From Betaproteobacteria bacterium (lineage in GTDB: Bacteria; Pseudomonadota; Gammaproteobacteria; Burkholderiales; Burkholderiaceae), in assembly GCA_018969885.1 (NCBI GenBank), contig JAGWXN010000181.1, positions 1 to 7,038 on the forward strand: a DNA stretch of 7,038 nucleotides, written 5' to 3'. Every line of letters starts with the position of its first letter. The first letter of the stretch is position 1. A program made the translations under genes and the position numbers. Positions 1 to 6,975 of the stretch are shown piece after piece. The notes beneath the pieces are model-generated. The model was not told where the DNA came from. It worked only from the letters and a program-made list of their open reading frames with translations, and ran no database searches.

Positions 1-75
1 CCCCAGGGCGATCTGGATACGGCACGTGCCTATGGCGAGCGAATCGCAATGTTTGCGCGCGCCCGCGTGCGCTGA
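1..75 (+). CDS. C-terminal fragment of a plus-strand gene, possibly a flavodoxin / NAD(P)H-dependent oxidoreductase
   Basis: Frame 1 is open from the window edge to a TGA at 73-75 and gives 24 residues, including GDLDTARAYGERIA. The start lies outside the window. The pattern of GD followed by TARxxGxRxA resembles the last helix of WrbA-like multimeric flavodoxins and NADPH-dependent FMN reductases, which end on a helix with alternating Ala/Arg and Gly. This is an inference from a very short piece. The codons are GC-rich at third positions like the neighbouring genes, and the stop lies only 12 bases before the end of the convergent transporter gene, which fits normal tight packing. No FMN-binding or catalytic residue is visible. 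It could instead be any protein ending in an amphipathic helix. Confidence 0.45.
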   Translation, partial: PQGDLDTARAYGERIAMFARARVR

Positions 76-87
76 GGCTGCACCAGG

Positions 88-957
88 TCAGCGCGGCAAA
101 CTTCGCGTGGCCAGGGTATTGACGACCAGTGCGGCGAGCACCACCACGCCGCCCTGCAATGTGGCGGCGGGTGTGGCCTCGCCCACGAACAGCCAGGCCC
201 AGAGCGGGCCCAGCACCACTTCCAGGAGTGCGATCAATGCCACCTCATGGGGCGCCAACCAGGCGAGCGCACGGACCATCAGCCAGCATGGCAGTGCCAG
301 TTGAAACGCCCCAAGGAAGGCAAGAATGAGGAGATCGGATCCACCGGTGTTGAGCGGCCAGGCGAGCGGCAGCATGGCCGCGCATGAGATCAGGGCGCCC
401 AGCAGAACCGCTGGTGCGAGATCGAGCTCGGCGTGCATCCGTCTCAGGGTGACCAGGTTGATGGCGGACGCAAGCGGCACACCCAGCGCGATGAGAATGC
501 CGGTGAGGCCCTCCGCTGAGATCGCCTCGTGCACCATCCACCAAATGCCGGCTCCGGCCGCGATGATCGCTGCCCAGGTGATGCGGCGGATGGTCTGGCC
601 GAGAACGACGCGGGCAAGCAGCGCTGCAAGGAGCGGCGCCAACCCGATCACCAGAAGCGTGTTGGCGACGCTGGTCCGCGTGAGCGCGATCATGAAGCAG
701 GTGAACATCACCGCCCACATCAGACCGGAGAACAGGCCGGTCCAACCCATTCTGAGCACCGTCCCGACCGGGCGGCCACGCTCCTGCACCGTCAGGATTG
801 CCAACATGGCGATGGCGCAGAAAAGACTGCGCCAGAAGCTCAGTTCGAACCCGCGGGCGTTTTCCAGCATGCGAGTGAGCGCCCCGGCGCTGCTCCAGAG
901 CACGGCGCAACCCACCATCAGCCACGCGGCACCACGGGGTGAGGCGGGGAAACTCAC
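88..957 (-). CDS. EamA/DMT-family inner-membrane transporter
   Basis: This 289-residue protein has about ten hydrophobic segments (roughly residues 11-27, 41-57, 73-92, 96-115, 126-143, 151-171, 181-201, 207-227, 233-256 and 265-284) and almost no soluble domain. That is the usual size and topology of drug/metabolite transporters built from two five-helix EamA repeats. The first half carries the family's FWR motif (41-43) and APLLAALLARVVLGQ (107-121). The second half carries the matching LGPLWAWLFVGE (249-260), the recognisable internal duplication. Such proteins export or import small metabolites across the inner membrane, but the substrate cannot be read from sequence. The start is a GTG (955-957 on the complement). 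No other in-frame start is visible upstream for at least 30 bases, and only a weak GGAA-type ribosome site precedes it. It is divergent from dnaE and convergent with the fragment at 1-75, so it is probably transcribed alone. Confidence 0.9.
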   Translation of the reverse strand: MSFPASPRGAAWLMVGCAVLWSSAGALTRMLENARGFELSFWRSLFCAIAMLAILTVQERGRPVGTVLRMGWTGLFSGLMWAVMFTCFMIALTRTSVANTLLVIGLAPLLAALLARVVLGQTIRRITWAAIIAAGAGIWWMVHEAISAEGLTGILIALGVPLASAINLVTLRRMHAELDLAPAVLLGALISCAAMLPLAWPLNTGGSDLLILAFLGAFQLALPCWLMVRALAWLAPHEVALIALLEVVLGPLWAWLFVGEATPAATLQGGVVVLAALVVNTLATRSLPR

Positions 958-1112
958 CTGAGTTTTCCGGACCGAAGAGGGGAAACCGGGGAGCGATTGC
1001 TGGAATGTGAGCGCATGCTTTCTCTAGACGCCTCGAAAATTATTGAGGTCGCAGCCGCGGCCCGGCATGCGAATCGAATGGATGTTGCCACACCGTTGAT
1101 CGGCCAGGCGGG

Positions 1113-1118
1113 TAGAAT
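1113..1118 (+). promoter_or_regulatory. Candidate -10 box for dnaE
   Basis: TAGAAT matches the sigma-70 consensus TATAAT at five of six positions and sits in an otherwise GC-rich divergent intergenic region. A transcript would begin about seven bases downstream, at or next to the A of the chosen dnaE ATG, and so would be leaderless or nearly so. There is no acceptable -35 at normal spacing. TTGATC at 1096-1101 is only 11 bases away and TTGCCA at 1085-1090 is 22 bases away. The call is weak, and the real dnaE promoter may lie further upstream. Confidence 0.2.
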
Positions 1119-1125
1119 TTTACGG

Positions 1126-4100
1126 ATGAGCGCCCCCCGTTTCGTCCACCTGCGCGTCCACACCGAATATTCCATCGGCGACTCGATCGTTCGCATCGAC
1201 GCGCTGGTGGAGGCGGCGCGGGCCGATCAGCAGCCGGCGCTCGCCATGACCGATCTCGCCAACCTGTTTGGCTGGGTGAAGTTTTACAAAGCGGCGCGCG
1301 CCGCCGGGATCAAGCCGATCTGCGGGGTCGACGCCTGGATCACCAACGAAACCGAGCGCGACCGGCCCTACCGAATGCTGCTGCTCGCGCGTAACGCCGC
1401 AGGATATCTGCGCCTGTGCGCACTGCTGAGTCGCGCCTGGCTGGAGAACGAATACCGTGGTCGGGGCGAAATCCGGGCCGAGTGGTTTGACGAGCCGGCC
1501 GCGGACGGAGGGCGTGCGGGTGAAGGCCTGATCGCGCTCTCGGGTGCGCATCACGGCGAGGTCGGGCAGGCACTCCTCACCGGCAGTCTCGCGCAGGCCA
1601 CTCCGGCGGCACTGCGCTGGGCGCAGCGTTTTCCCGGCGCGTTTTATCTCGAGGTGCAGCGTACCGAGCAGCCCGAGTCGGCCACCCAAACGATTGCTGC
1701 TGCGCGCCTGGCCGCCCGGCTTGATCTGCCCCTGGTTGCCACGCAGCCGGTTCAGTATCTCCTCACCGATGACTTCCGCGCGCACGAGGCGCGGGTCTGT
1801 ATCGCCGAGGGTGAGATCCTCGCCAATCCGAGGCGGTCGCGGCGCTTTGATGGGGCCATGCACTTCCGGTCGCAGCAGGAAATGGCCGAGCTGTTCGCCG
1901 ATCTCCCCGCCGCCCTGCAAAACAGTGTTGAAATTGCCCGGCGCTGTAGCGTACCCATGACCTTGGGCAAGCCTCGCCTGCCGCTCTATCCGGTACCCGA
2001 TGGGGTCACGCTCGATCAGCACATGCGAGACCTGTCGCTCGAAGGCTTGCAGCGCCGCCTCGGGCCTGATGTCGCGGCCGATCGATGGGAGTCTTATCGC
2101 AGCCGGCTCGATTACGAGTGCGACACCATCGAGAAGATGGGCTTCTCGGGTTACTTCCTGATCGTGGCCGACTTCATCAACTGGGCAAAGCGGAACAATG
2201 TTCCCGTGGGCCCGGGGCGCGGATCGGGGGCAGGCTCCATCGTGGCCTGGGCGCTCGGCATTACCGATCTCGATCCCATCCCGTACGCGCTGCTGTTCGA
2301 ACGGTTCCTGAACCCCGAGCGCGTGTCGATGCCCGACTTCGATATCGATTTCTGCCAGGACAAGCGTCAGCTCGTGATCGAGTACGTGCGAAACAAATAC
2401 GGTGAGCATGCGGTCTCGCAGATCGCCACCTTCGGCACGATGGCCTCCAAGGCCGTCATTCGCGATGTCGGCCGCGTGCTCGACATGAGCTACACCTTCT
2501 GCGATCAGCTCTCCAAGCTGGTGCCTGTGGTGCAGAACAAGCCGCTGTCGCTTGCCAAGGCGCGTGAGGCCGAACCCGCGCTTGCCGAGCGCGAGCGCAA
2601 CGAAGACGAAGTTCGCGAACTGCTCGCGCTTGCAGGTCGGCTTGAAGACCTCACGCGAAATGTCGGCATGCATGCGGGCGGCGTTCTCATCGCGCCTGGC
2701 CGGCTGACTGATTTCTGTCCGCTCTATAAACAGCCGGGCGCCGAGGGCGGCGTCGTGAGCCAGTTCGACAAGGACGATGTCGAGGCAGTGGGCCTGGTGA
2801 AGTTCGACTTTCTAGGCCTTCGCAACCTCACCATCATTCGTATGGCCGAGGAGTTCATCAACGCCCGGCATCCGGGGCTGGGGCTGGATCTGGCCTCGCT
2901 CAAGTTTGATGACCCCGCTGCCTACAAAGTGCTGCGCGAGGCCAACACGACCGCCGTGTTCCAGCTGGAAAGCGACGGCATGAAGAAGCTTCTGAAAAAG
3001 CTTCAGCCTGACCGGTTCGAGGACATCATCGCGGTGCTCGCGCTTTACCGTCCGGGGCCGCTCAACTCCGGCATGGTCGATGACTTCATTCTGCGCAAGA
3101 AGGGTCAGCAGTCGATCGATTATTTTCACCCCGACCTCAAAGCCTGCCTGGAGCCCACTTATGGCGTGATCGTGTATCAGGAGCAGGTGATGCAGATCTC
3201 GCAGATCATCGGTGGCTACACGCTCGGTGGTGCCGATCTGCTGAGGCGCGCCATGGGCAAGAAGAAGCCCGAGGAAATGGCTCAGCACCGAGGCCTCTTT
3301 GTGGAGGGCGCAGAGAAAAAAGGCTATTCGGTTGATCTGGCCAATAAGCTCTTTGACCTGATGGCGATGTTTGCCGAATACGGTTTCAACAAATCGCATA
3401 CCGCCGCGTATGCGGTTGTCACCTATCAGACCGCGTGGCTGAAGGCGCACTATCCCGCTGAGTTCATGGCGGCCACGCTTTCGTCCGATATGGATGACAC
3501 GGACAAGGTGCAGCTGTTTGTGGCCGACGCTGTGCACATCGGCGTCCGGGTGCTCCCGCCTGACATCAATGTGTCGGCCTACCGGTTCGAGCCGGTCGGC
3601 GATCGCGAGATCCGCTATGGCCTGGGCGCGGTGAAGGGCACGGGTCATCATGCGGTTGAAGTGATCGTAGCGGCCCGGGCTGAGGGGCCGTTTCGTGATC
3701 TGTTCGATTTTTGTGCCCGGGTTGACCGACGCCTGGTCAACCGTCGCACGGTCGAGGCGCTGGTTCGCGCTGGGGCTTTTGACAGCCTGGACCCTGACCG
3801 GGCCAAGTTACTCGCCAATACGCCGCGGGCCATGGACGCGGCCGACGCTGCGGGAGCCGCGGTCGATCAGGCAAGTCTTTTTGGCGAATCCACCGGCTCC
3901 AGCGCACTCGTCACCGATTGGCTGCCGGTCGCCCCGTGGTCGGAGCGTCAGCGGCTGCAGGAAGAAAAACTCGCGCTCGGTTTCTTTCTGACCGGGCACC
4001 CGTTTACTGCACATGAACATGAGATCCGGCGCTTTGTGCGAACGCGGCTTGCTGATCTTCAACCCGCACCTCAGCCAATCTGGATGGCGGGTGTGGTGGC

Positions 4101-4590
4101 GGCGCAGCGCACGCAGATGACGCGGCGCGGCAAGATGCTGTTCGTCACGCTGGACGACGGCTCGGCGCGGGTTGATGTATCGGTCTTCAATGAACTCTAT
4201 GACGCCAATCGCCGAATTGTTCGTGAAGATGAACTGCTGGTGGTACTCGGCAAGGTGAGTCGCGATGACTACACCGGCGGGCAGCGCGTGGTCGCCGAGC
4301 GGCTGCTTGATCTGGCGGGAGCGCGCCGCGAGTTTGGCAAACGCCTTCGGATCCGCCTGAATGGCAACGCTGATGGCGCGGCGCTCCGAAGCGTGATTGC
4401 ACCGTTTGCTGCAGGCGATCCGTCGGCAACGGGTGATGCGCCTGCGCTGCCGGTGGTTATCGACTACACCAGCGCAGTGGCGCAGTGTGCCATTGAGCTT
4501 GGCGCGCCCTGGCGGGTGCGTCCCGAGGAGAGTCTTCTTGCAGCCATCGGTGAGCGTCTGAAGCCGATCGCGGTTGATGTCGAGTACTAA
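1126..4590 (+). CDS. dnaE: DNA polymerase III alpha subunit (replicative polymerase)
   Basis: The protein is the catalytic alpha subunit of the chromosomal replicase, extending DNA from dNTPs with the sliding clamp, tau and epsilon. At 1154 residues it is complete (E. coli DnaE has 1160). It has an N-terminal PHP domain (about 1-270), a C-family palm with GPGRGSGAGS (362-371), and the catalytic carboxylates D404 and D406 in PDFDIDF plus D561 in KFDFLGL. Fingers/thumb motifs are MHAGGV (515-520), YRPGPL (641-646), LRRAMGKKK (706-714) and GFNKSHTAAYA (753-763). A helix-hairpin-helix follows at about 831-850, then a clamp-binding QASLF (915-919), an OB fold (from about 985) and a C-terminal tau-binding region ending like E. 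coli's. The PHP metal site is degenerate (R10-x-H12; TDL where TDH is expected), so proofreading presumably needs a separate epsilon. The ATG at 1126 was chosen because MSAPRFVHLRVH matches the family N-terminus. The frame stays open upstream to a TTG at 997, but those 43 codons resemble no DnaE sequence. The ribosome site is poor. The gene overlaps msbA by 14 bp. Confidence 0.97.
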   Translation: MSAPRFVHLRVHTEYSIGDSIVRIDALVEAARADQQPALAMTDLANLFGWVKFYKAARAAGIKPICGVDAWITNETERDRPYRMLLLARNAAGYLRLCALLSRAWLENEYRGRGEIRAEWFDEPAADGGRAGEGLIALSGAHHGEVGQALLTGSLAQATPAALRWAQRFPGAFYLEVQRTEQPESATQTIAAARLAARLDLPLVATQPVQYLLTDDFRAHEARVCIAEGEILANPRRSRRFDGAMHFRSQQEMAELFADLPAALQNSVEIARRCSVPMTLGKPRLPLYPVPDGVTLDQHMRDLSLEGLQRRLGPDVAADRWESYRSRLDYECDTIEKMGFSGYFLIVADFINWAKRNNVPVGPGRGSGAGSIVAWALGITDLDPIPYALLFERFLNPERVSMPDFDIDFCQDKRQLVIEYVRNKYGEHAVSQIATFGTMASKAVIRDVGRVLDMSYTFCDQLSKLVPVVQNKPLSLAKAREAEPALAERERNEDEVRELLALAGRLEDLTRNVGMHAGGVLIAPGRLTDFCPLYKQPGAEGGVVSQFDKDDVEAVGLVKFDFLGLRNLTIIRMAEEFINARHPGLGLDLASLKFDDPAAYKVLREANTTAVFQLESDGMKKLLKKLQPDRFEDIIAVLALYRPGPLNSGMVDDFILRKKGQQSIDYFHPDLKACLEPTYGVIVYQEQVMQISQIIGGYTLGGADLLRRAMGKKKPEEMAQHRGLFVEGAEKKGYSVDLANKLFDLMAMFAEYGFNKSHTAAYAVVTYQTAWLKAHYPAEFMAATLSSDMDDTDKVQLFVADAVHIGVRVLPPDINVSAYRFEPVGDREIRYGLGAVKGTGHHAVEVIVAARAEGPFRDLFDFCARVDRRLVNRRTVEALVRAGAFDSLDPDRAKLLANTPRAMDAADAAGAAVDQASLFGESTGSSALVTDWLPVAPWSERQRLQEEKLALGFFLTGHPFTAHEHEIRRFVRTRLADLQPAPQPIWMAGVVAAQRTQMTRRGKMLFVTLDDGSARVDVSVFNELYDANRRIVREDELLVVLGKVSRDDYTGGQRVVAERLLDLAGARREFGKRLRIRLNGNADGAALRSVIAPFAAGDPSATGDAPALPVVIDYTSAVAQCAIELGAPWRVRPEESLLAAIGERLKPIAVDVEY

Positions 4591-6364
4591 GCGGCGGACG
4601 TCCGACTTGCGCGATTCCCTCCGTATCTGGCTGCGCCTTCTCGGCTGGGTGCGTCCGTTCTGGCGGGGCTTTGCGGTCGCGCTTGTCGCCATGGTGGTTG
4701 CTGCTGCCACCGAGCCCCTGTTTCCGGCGTTGATGAAGCCATTGCTGGATCGGGGCTTCGTTGCGCGGAGCGACTTCCCGTTCTGGTGGGTGCCGGCGGC
4801 CATCATCGGCATTTTTGTCGTGCGCGGGTGCGCCACGTTCTGTGCGCAGTACGCGATGGCTTGGGTGTCGGCAGGTGTGCTTGCCGAAGTGCGCCGGCAG
4901 ATGTTTGCGCACACCCTCCGCCTGCCAGCGCGAGACTTCGAACGCGAGGCCTCGGGGCTTCTGATTTCGCGCATTGTCTTTGAGGTCAACAACTTTACCG
5001 ACGCAGCTACCCACGCGGTTACCGTGCTGGTTCGAGACACGCTGGTGATCATCGGGCTGCTCAGCTGGCTGCTGTATCTCAACTGGCAACTCACCCTGGT
5101 GGTGATGGGCATGGTGCCGCCGCTTGCCTTGATCCTCACCCAGTTCAGTCGCCGGATGCGCGGGCTCAGCCGGCGTAATCTCGAGCAGATGGGCGAGCTC
5201 ACGCGCACTGTCGAAAGCGCCGTGCAGGGCTACAAGGTTATCAAGGTGTTCGATGCGCATGAACGCGAAGCGGCGCGGTTTGCCGACACCGTGGCGCGGC
5301 TGCGGCGAGTGGCAATCCGGATCATCAGTTCAACCGCCGCCACCACGCCGGTGACACAGCTGTGTGCGGCGATCGCGGTGGCGGTGGTGGTGAGTATTGC
5401 GCTTCTTCAGGCGGAAACAGACAGCGCGACTGTGGGGGGCTTTGTTTCGTTCATCACTGCCATGCTGATGCTGCTCGCGCCGCTTAAGCACCTCGCCGAC
5501 ATCAACGCGGTGATCCAGCGGGGGCTTGCATCGGCCGAGAAGGTGTTCGAGCTTCTCGATCGACCTGCGGAAGCAGACAGCGGATCGCAGGTGCTTGGGC
5601 GCGCGCGGGGGGCTGTCAGCTTCAGGGCTGTGACGGTACGCCACCCCGGCGCTAGTCAGCCAGCGCTACGCGAATTGCAGCTTGAGATTCGGCCCGGCGA
5701 AATGCTCGCGCTGGTCGGGCCCTCGGGCGGCGGGAAAACCACGCTTCTCAATCTGCTGCCGCGCTTCGTGGAGTCCGAGGCCGGCGAGGTACTGATCGAT
5801 GGCGTGCCGATCGAGTCGCTTACGCTCGCCAGTCTGCGCGGTCAGCTTGCGCTGGTGTCGCAGGAGACCGTGCTGTTTAACGGCAGCATTCGCGCCAATC
5901 TTGCGATTGCGGTGCCGCACACCCCGGATGACGCCCGGCTCTGGCATGCGCTCGAGGTGGCGGCGCTCGATGAATTCGTTCGCGCGCTGCCGGCTGGGCT
6001 CGATGCCGAGATCGGCGAGCGCGGCACGCAACTGTCGGGTGGTCAGCGCCAGCGACTGGCGATCGCTCGCGCAGTGCTGAAAGACGCGCCAATTCTGCTG
6101 CTCGATGAGGCCACTTCTGCGCTCGACTCCGAAACCGAGCGGGCGGTTCAGAGCGCGCTTGAGCGCGTGATGGCGGGTCGCACCACGCTGGTGGTTGCGC
6201 ACCGGCTTTCAACCATCGAACGTGCCAGTCGCATCGCTGTGCTCGACGCCGGGCGGCTGGTTGAGCTCGGCTCGCATGCCGAACTGCTGCGCTCGGGCGG
6301 ACTCTATGCGCGCCTCCACCAAATCCAGCAACGCGCACCTGATGCGCAGGAGCCCTCACGATGA
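4577..6364 (+). CDS. msbA: MsbA-type lipid A export ATP-binding/permease protein
   Basis: This 595-residue half-size ABC exporter dimerises in the inner membrane and flips lipid A-core from the cytoplasmic to the periplasmic leaflet using ATP. The transmembrane domain (about 1-325) has six helices near 30-50, 72-95, 148-168, 170-188, 260-278 and 285-303. The nucleotide-binding domain carries Walker A GPSGGGKT (381-388, K387), Q-loop Q429, signature LSGGQ (486-490), Walker B LLLDE with D510 and catalytic E511, and switch H542. Length and layout match E. coli MsbA (582 residues). The A-loop position that is usually Tyr reads VRHPG, with His356. An ATG at 4577 and an adjacent TTG at 4574 are both possible starts. 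ATG is preferred and gives a 14-bp overlap with dnaE. No clear Shine-Dalgarno precedes it, so translation is probably coupled to dnaE. The stop overlaps the next gene's start. A generic lipid or drug exporter of the same subfamily is the main alternative. Confidence 0.9.
   Translation: MSSTKRRTSDLRDSLRIWLRLLGWVRPFWRGFAVALVAMVVAAATEPLFPALMKPLLDRGFVARSDFPFWWVPAAIIGIFVVRGCATFCAQYAMAWVSAGVLAEVRRQMFAHTLRLPARDFEREASGLLISRIVFEVNNFTDAATHAVTVLVRDTLVIIGLLSWLLYLNWQLTLVVMGMVPPLALILTQFSRRMRGLSRRNLEQMGELTRTVESAVQGYKVIKVFDAHEREAARFADTVARLRRVAIRIISSTAATTPVTQLCAAIAVAVVVSIALLQAETDSATVGGFVSFITAMLMLLAPLKHLADINAVIQRGLASAEKVFELLDRPAEADSGSQVLGRARGAVSFRAVTVRHPGASQPALRELQLEIRPGEMLALVGPSGGGKTTLLNLLPRFVESEAGEVLIDGVPIESLTLASLRGQLALVSQETVLFNGSIRANLAIAVPHTPDDARLWHALEVAALDEFVRALPAGLDAEIGERGTQLSGGQRQRLAIARAVLKDAPILLLDEATSALDSETERAVQSALERVMAGRTTLVVAHRLSTIERASRIAVLDAGRLVELGSHAELLRSGGLYARLHQIQQRAPDAQEPSR
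6348..6352 (+). promoter_or_regulatory. Ribosome binding site of the AhpD-like gene
   Basis: AGGAG lies inside the last codons of msbA, eight bases before the ATG at 6361. It is the clearest Shine-Dalgarno sequence at any start in the window. It fixes the start of the third gene and suggests that this gene can recruit ribosomes itself as well as by coupling through the ATGA overlap. Confidence 0.75.
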
Positions 6365-6951
6365 ACTTGCCTGCTGCCACCGACCGCTTTCCGATTGCCG
6401 ATATCGATCAAGTGCCTGCGGATATTCGCGACAAGATCGTTGCGGTGCAGGAAAAGAGCGGATTCGTTCCCAATGTGTTCCTGAAGCTCGCGCGTAGGCC
6501 TGATGAATTTCGGGCGTTTTTTGCTTATCACGACGCACTGATGTTGCGTGAGAACGGCTTGTCGAAGGGCGAGAAGGAAATGATCGTGGTGGCGACCAGC
6601 GCTGCCAACGACTGCCTCTATTGCGTGGTGGCGCATGGCGCGATCCTGCGCATCTACGAAAAAAATCCGCTCATCGCGGATCAACTCGCGACCAACTATC
6701 GCAAGGCTGCCATGACCGAGCGCCAGCGCGCCATGCTCGACTTCGCACTCAAGGTGGCCACCCGCTCGGCGGAAATTGGCGAGGCCGACTTTCAGGCGCT
6801 TCACGCCCACGGATTTTCCGATGAAGACGCCTGGGACATCGGGGCGATCGCTGCATTTTTCGCCTTATCGAACCGCATGGCGAACCTCGCCTCGATGATG
6901 CCGAACCCGGAGTTTTATTTGCTTGGGCGACTGCCGCGCGAAAAAAAATAG
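6361..6951 (+). CDS. AhpD-like peroxidase-related protein (carboxymuconolactone decarboxylase superfamily)
   Basis: This 196-residue, probably cytosolic all-helical protein carries the AhpD-type redox motif in DCLYCVVAHG. C85 and C88 form a CXXC pair, H92 lies four residues after the second Cys, and E73 lies 12 residues before the first. The same Glu/Cys/Cys/His arrangement forms the proton-relay site of mycobacterial AhpD. The flanking segments (KSGFVPNVF near 32-40, LSKGEKEMI near 67-75, MPNPEFY at the C-terminus) are typical of the 'uncharacterised peroxidase-related enzyme' subfamily (TIGR01926 type) rather than true AhpD. Thiol-dependent peroxide or hydroperoxide reduction is therefore plausible, but the substrate and electron donor are unknown. 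The start is an ATG in an ATGA overlap with the msbA stop, with AGGAG upstream, so it is the third gene of the dnaE-msbA unit. No ahpC, lipoamide or thioredoxin partner gene is in the window. The coding end runs through eight consecutive A residues (6941-6948). Confidence 0.88.
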   Translation: MNLPAATDRFPIADIDQVPADIRDKIVAVQEKSGFVPNVFLKLARRPDEFRAFFAYHDALMLRENGLSKGEKEMIVVATSAANDCLYCVVAHGAILRIYEKNPLIADQLATNYRKAAMTERQRAMLDFALKVATRSAEIGEADFQALHAHGFSDEDAWDIGAIAAFFALSNRMANLASMMPNPEFYLLGRLPREKK

Positions 6952-6975
6952 CGGCTGGGAGGAGGGGGGCTGGGC

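Noticed and set aside
326..961. Plus-strand open frame (211 codons) opposite the EamA transporter
   Set aside because: The minus-strand product has ten well-placed hydrophobic helices and family motifs. The plus-strand translation is low-complexity Arg/Ala/Ser with no domain.
954..1196. Small minus-strand open frame covering the divergent intergenic region
   Set aside because: It overlaps both the transporter start and the dnaE N-terminus. The translation is Arg/Ser-rich without any family signal, and there is no supporting ribosome site.
1120..2673. Long minus-strand open frame (517 codons) opposite the first half of dnaE
   Set aside because: It is antisense to a clearly real gene in GC-rich DNA, where third-position G/C keeps opposite frames open. 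Its translation is rich in Arg, His and Gly with no recognisable domain.
3808..5208. Minus-strand open frame of 466 codons spanning the dnaE-msbA junction
   Set aside because: It crosses two well-supported genes on the other strand, and its composition (very high Arg, Ser and Thr) is that of an antisense shadow.
6941..6948. Run of eight A (T-run on the minus strand) as a terminator for the convergent minus-strand gene
   Set aside because: The minus-strand sequence before the T-run is C-rich with no complementary G-rich arm, so no stem can form. The run is also explained as Glu-Lys-Lys codons.
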